Shown: in pieces, positions 60,903 through 64,000 of the stretch
How the letters are laid out: each line of letters begins with the position of its first letter
Position numbering within the stretch: position 1 is the stretch's first letter
Source of the DNA: Bacteroidia bacterium
Lineage (GTDB): Bacteria > Bacteroidota > Bacteroidia > Palsa-965
NCBI GenBank assembly: GCA_025454955.1
Contig: JALONL010000002.1
Span: forward strand, 62,001 to 126,000
Direction of reading: 5' to 3'
Length of the DNA: 64,000 bases
Made by a program: the position numbers and the translations under genes
Notes under the pieces: generated by a model
Databases searched by the model: none
What the model was told of the DNA's origin: nothing
Seen by the model: the letters and a program-made list of their open reading frames with translations, nothing else

Positions 60903-61481
60903 TTATTCTTTTAAATCTTGGGAAAACATCATGAACAATTTGTGCTTATCGTCGGTGATAAAACTGTTGAGCAGCTGCACCACACGCCAGCAGCTTATCT
61001 CGGCGGTATTGTGAAGCGTGATGGAACGTTTGTAAGTATTTTTGCTAACAGACAGAGATTGTAAATATCCGCTCATGACATGCGGATTTGTAAACGAGGT
61101 ATCGGCAGAGGAAAAATGCTTGAGCAGGCGCATCACAGAATCGGCCGCGGAAGGTGGAAAATAGCCTTTGAACAAGGTATCATCGGCAAGCCATTCACTA
61201 CCCTTGTAGCCGGATGTCTGACGTGAGATGTAGTAAAATGTAGTATCGCGGACACTGAATACTGGTTGACAACGCATAAAGTTAGAGCCCATTCCGGCAG
61301 TGGAGTATTCGAGACGGAATGAACTATCGGCCAGGATTTGTGACGGTATGGATGATGAAGAATCTTTTGAGTTAACCATGCCGGAACCAGACGCTGAATG
61401 ATCGGTCTGTTCTGCCATGACCGAAGCAGATACACACAGAATACCGAGAAAAGAAAACAGTAATGCGACAAGACTTTTCAC
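60903..61481 (-). CDS. exported protein of unknown function
   Basis: The 192-residue protein starts with GTG at 61481 and a signal peptide (MKSLVALLFSFLGILCVSASVMA). A Ser/Gly-rich segment follows (HSASGSGMVNSKDSSSS), then a domain of about 140 residues with no family I know. It is convergent with the SnoaL-like gene (15 bp between the stops). GTG is chosen because no ATG precedes the signal sequence. Confidence 0.62.
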   Translation of the reverse strand: MKSLVALLFSFLGILCVSASVMAEQTDHSASGSGMVNSKDSSSSIPSQILADSSFRLEYSTAGMGSNFMRCQPVFSVRDTTFYYISRQTSGYKGSEWLADDTLFKGYFPPSAADSVMRLLKHFSSADTSFTNPHVMSGYLQSLSVSKNTYKRSITLHNTAEISCWRVVQLLNSFITDDKHKLFMMFSQDLKE

Positions 61482-61830
61482 TTGTTAAATTTAAAAAAAA
61501 CATCCTGAGTTGATCTCAAAAATACATTTCCGGATTTTTCGCTGCCAGAATTTGTATGGTGCCTGCTATTTTCCGCATGGCACCCGGCATGAAAACGCAC
61601 AATTTATTCAGGGGCTGTTTAAATTTAATTTTTAACCCGTTTACGAGCTGATTATTTCTTGGACAAGGCGTATTTTGAAGGCGATATCAGGAGAAAATGG
61701 GAAAAAATCTACGCCTGAACCGGGGCAGGATGAGGAAAAACACGCCGTAACCAGTTTGTGCCGAAAGTATGATGAAAATGATTAACTGAGTGATGGCCTG
61801 GATGAGCGATCAAAGCAGTCTCAAAATAAC
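61482..61830. other. intergenic stretch without a clear gene
   Basis: About 350 bp. The part around 61610-61720 (GGGGCTGTTTAAATTT, then TTGGACAAGGCGTATTTTGAAGG in parts) looks like a decayed repeat, with no open frame of note on either strand. No -7 or -33 consensus was found for the TPR gene at 61831. Confidence 0.35.
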
Positions 61831-62601
61831 ATGACTTGTATGAATAAGAATACCGACATCATTCATTTGTTAAATCTTGCAGAAGAAGACGAAGGGGCTT
61901 TTCGCAAGGCGATTAGAGATTGTACTGCCGAAGAACTGGAGGAGTTTAGCCGTGAGAGTTACAGACTTTACCCAAATCGTTCGTGGCCGCTGATTGTTTG
62001 TGCCCAGGCATTGAGTTATCGGAATAGTGATGATGTGGTAGCGCGAATAATGGAAATTGCGCTGAGGATGGAGCCGGTAGATTTTCATGCAATAACCAAT
62101 TATGCCCGTGCGCTGCACCTCACCGGCCGCTACTCAGAAATAGTGCCGCATATTGATAAGTATTTACCCCGTGAAGAGGATAAAGAACAAGCCCTGCTGC
62201 TTTATCATAAAGCCAATGTATTGTTTGACCTGGGACAAACGGAAGAGGCTGTTTTACTGGCCACAGAAGCTTACCGCACATATTCCGAAAGTGATGAAGT
62301 AGTTTTTATTTATGGCTATGCCATGTATATGCAAAAGAAATATGCCGATGCACTTGTGTATTACAATAAAGTCATATCACTTGCCCCTGATATGAAAATT
62401 ATCTGGCTGTATATAGCACTGGTGCATATTGATTGCGGAGATTTTACAAGTGCAGTAAATGCAATTCGTAAACTATCGGAATCTGAGTCTGTTAATTTTG
62501 AATATATGACCGAATTTCCTCAGTTTGAGCAATTACTAAAGTCGGAACAGGGAGCTGAAGTGAGGGAGTTATATCGGCAGAATGGGATAATGCTGAAATA
62601 A
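61831..62601 (+). CDS. tetratricopeptide repeat protein
   Basis: The 256-residue cytoplasmic protein has helical repeats of TPR type from about residue 45 to 220 (for example ALHLTGRYSEIVPHIDKYL, LYHKANVLFDLGQTEEAVLLA, YGYAMYMQKKYADALVYYNK). The ATG at 61831 or the next one at 61840 can start it. TPR proteins are scaffolds for protein contacts; the partner is unknown. It stands alone. Confidence 0.75.
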   Translation: MTCMNKNTDIIHLLNLAEEDEGAFRKAIRDCTAEELEEFSRESYRLYPNRSWPLIVCAQALSYRNSDDVVARIMEIALRMEPVDFHAITNYARALHLTGRYSEIVPHIDKYLPREEDKEQALLLYHKANVLFDLGQTEEAVLLATEAYRTYSESDEVVFIYGYAMYMQKKYADALVYYNKVISLAPDMKIIWLYIALVHIDCGDFTSAVNAIRKLSESESVNFEYMTEFPQFEQLLKSEQGAEVRELYRQNGIMLK

Positions 62602-62724
62602 CTGAGGTGAAACCCGCAGTTGGAAAAACAAAGTGCGAGAGATTGAGGCTGTTGCTGTTGCGCGGGCACTCATACTTTTACGCATAATCTTTGCCTGAAT
62701 TATCGAGCCTTATTTATAACCCGG

Positions 62725-63951
62725 TTAATCTGTTGCACTTTCAGGCCTTGTGAAAATTGTAAAAACGGGTTCCTTACTATTTGCCCGACCCATTTTCGTA
62801 TCGCGATACAAATACCTGCGCATCATCTCTGTATTTTTTTTCTTATAGAATACACGCATACCTTTTGAATTCAGCAGCACAGTATAAGTTCTGTCTTCCT
62901 GCTGATAGACATAGCTAATACTCACAATACCGTTTTCGAGTGGTATTCTGATAACTGATAGCGGTTTTTCGCGTTTGGCATTACTGGTTTTTCTGGGCTC
63001 CCAAAACTGCCATATTTCAGATGTACTTACTTCATCAGTTGCGGGTCGCTGAATAACCATTTGGCCCGATTTAAAAATAAATGTACACCATAACGTACTG
63101 TCTGAATTTTCTTTCCGGTAGGCTTTTACTCCGCCGCTAAATTCATCGGGGTTTCCATAGTATGTGGTATATTCAAACACCGAGTCGCCGCGCCAGGTTA
63201 TCGTTTCTGTTAACGTGATTTTTAAATTAATGTCTTTCCATACAATTGTTCCTTTTCTTCCGCCGGGCGCATAAAACGTGTAGATACGTTCAAGAAATCC
63301 TCCATCGGCCGAATATATTTCGGAGTTAACACTCAATGTATCTTTTCCTGCAAGTGAAATATCGGTAATGCTGAATCCACCGGCAGGAAAATATTCATAC
63401 ATCGTATAAGTGTCTGTAAATGCTTCGTCGGGATATTGTTTTGCGGCTTCGGTACCTACATAATCCCACAGCAATTTATACACTATTTTGGGTTGCGGTT
63501 TTGTTTGCCTGTACCTTCCGAGCCATTGTTTGTGCAATAGTAATGGCCGGCGTAAATCATCATATTTCAATGCCTGGCATCGCCAGTTTGAAATAGTGTC
63601 TTCGTCTTTAAGACGCATATAGCTCACCGCTGTAACAAAACCGGTTTTATTATAGTCGTATTTCCATATTTCGCGACTTACCGAGGATAAGTCCTTTGAC
63701 TCAAACCTTAGCACGCGGCCATCGTCGTCGAGAAAAGATTTGTGCAGTTTTTCAAGTATGCGTTCTTTTCCATCGGGTTTAAAAAACACAGAGTCAACCA
63801 CCACCGATACATGTTGTTTTTTATAAACGGCCACATTCGAATCAACCTCGGCAGCAGACTTTAACAACGGCCATTGCACGGCATAATTTAATTGGGCTGC
63901 CAAAGTGATACTGCCACAAAGCGTTAGCACCAGAAGAAGAATACGTAACAT
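62725..63951 (-). CDS. exported protein of unknown function
   Basis: The 408-residue protein has a signal peptide (1-19, LLLVLTLCGSITLAAQ) and a mature part of repeated short beta-like units (VFEYTTYYGNPDEFSGGVKAY, YTFYAPGGRKGTIVWKDIN) reminiscent of the toxin-like or MORN-like antiparallel strand proteins of Bacteroidota, but no family is certain. It lies near the window end; nothing else is seen after it. Confidence 0.65.
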   Translation of the reverse strand: MLRILLLVLTLCGSITLAAQLNYAVQWPLLKSAAEVDSNVAVYKKQHVSVVVDSVFFKPDGKERILEKLHKSFLDDDGRVLRFESKDLSSVSREIWKYDYNKTGFVTAVSYMRLKDEDTISNWRCQALKYDDLRRPLLLHKQWLGRYRQTKPQPKIVYKLLWDYVGTEAAKQYPDEAFTDTYTMYEYFPAGGFSITDISLAGKDTLSVNSEIYSADGGFLERIYTFYAPGGRKGTIVWKDINLKITLTETITWRGDSVFEYTTYYGNPDEFSGGVKAYRKENSDSTLWCTFIFKSGQMVIQRPATDEVSTSEIWQFWEPRKTSNAKREKPLSVIRIPLENGIVSISYVYQQEDRTYTVLLNSKGMRVFYKKKNTEMMRRYLYRDTKMGRANSKEPVFTIFTRPESATD

Positions 63952-64000
63952 GACGGGGTATGAGTTTACGTGAAAAGTTATTACTAACTGCCGCGCAAAT

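Noticed and set aside
61600..61720. Possible decayed insertion-sequence end or repeat (GGGGCTGTTTAAATTT)
   Set aside because: No transposase remnant, no paired inverted end and no target duplication were found.

Overview
The window is chromosomal DNA of a Bacteroidota (Bacteroidetes) bacterium. The signs are type IX secretion (T9SS) C-terminal sorting domains, a complete alternative complex III operon (actABCDEF) running into aa3-type cytochrome oxidase genes, promoters of the Bacteroidetes type (TTG then TAnnTTTG), weak Shine-Dalgarno sequences, and many SPOR, OmpA/PD40, TonB-C-like and two-component-propeller proteins. The order or genus cannot be fixed from the sequence. No rRNA, tRNA, insertion sequence, prophage or CRISPR array was seen.

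Layout. 1-2.8 kb: the 5' part of an Omp28-like secreted protein and a tandem pair of T9SS-sorted paralogues. 2.85-5.9 kb: ruvB, a multi-pass membrane protein and a translationally coupled beta-barrel-like protein. 6.0-17.6 kb: one long minus-strand respiratory operon, actA-B-C-D-E-F followed by ctaC and ctaD, which passes electrons from quinol through c haems to CuA and the haem a/a3-CuB centre. 17.9-23.3 kb: SPOR and thioredoxin-like proteins, an ECF sigma factor with a membrane protein carrying six anti-sigma-like modules, and tandem methionine sulfoxide reductases, one a lipoprotein. 23.3-24.3 kb: an Abi_2-family gene interrupted by an in-frame stop codon. 24.6-29.1 kb: purD and purQ around small envelope proteins and a multi-pass membrane protein. 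29.2-33.6 kb: the yicC-gmk-nadD cluster, an EamA transporter and an ArsC/Spx-like protein. 33.7-38.1 kb: an MBOAT / DHHW / SGNH-LysM cassette that looks like a cell-surface O-acylation system. 38.5-42.5 kb: a STAS-like protein and a LuxR-type regulator with its propeller sensor kinase. 42.7-47.0 kb: envelope proteins, a small GNAT-type protein and metF. 47.0-50.8 kb: a putative HExxH effector protease and a T9SS-sorted M43 metalloprotease. 50.8-53.7 kb: a short-chain dehydrogenase and an overlapping hydrolase / ECF sigma / membrane-protein operon. 53.8-57.5 kb: a PH-domain protein, two duplicated TPR/TonB-C-like secreted proteins and a transsulfuration enzyme. 57.7-64 kb: a YCII-ECF42 pair, a palindromic intergenic element, a SnoaL-like lipoprotein and several unrecognised exported or TPR proteins.

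The features most worth a second look are the ECF sigma plus six-module anti-sigma-like repeat protein, the M91/NleD-like putative effector, the nonsense-interrupted Abi_2 gene with its intact C-terminal remnant, the dyad in front of the hydrolase-sigma operon, the orphan minus-strand terminator with an adjacent GC-rich hairpin near 19.1 kb, and the palindromic element near 60.3 kb. All functional statements come from motifs and gene context read by eye; no database search was run.
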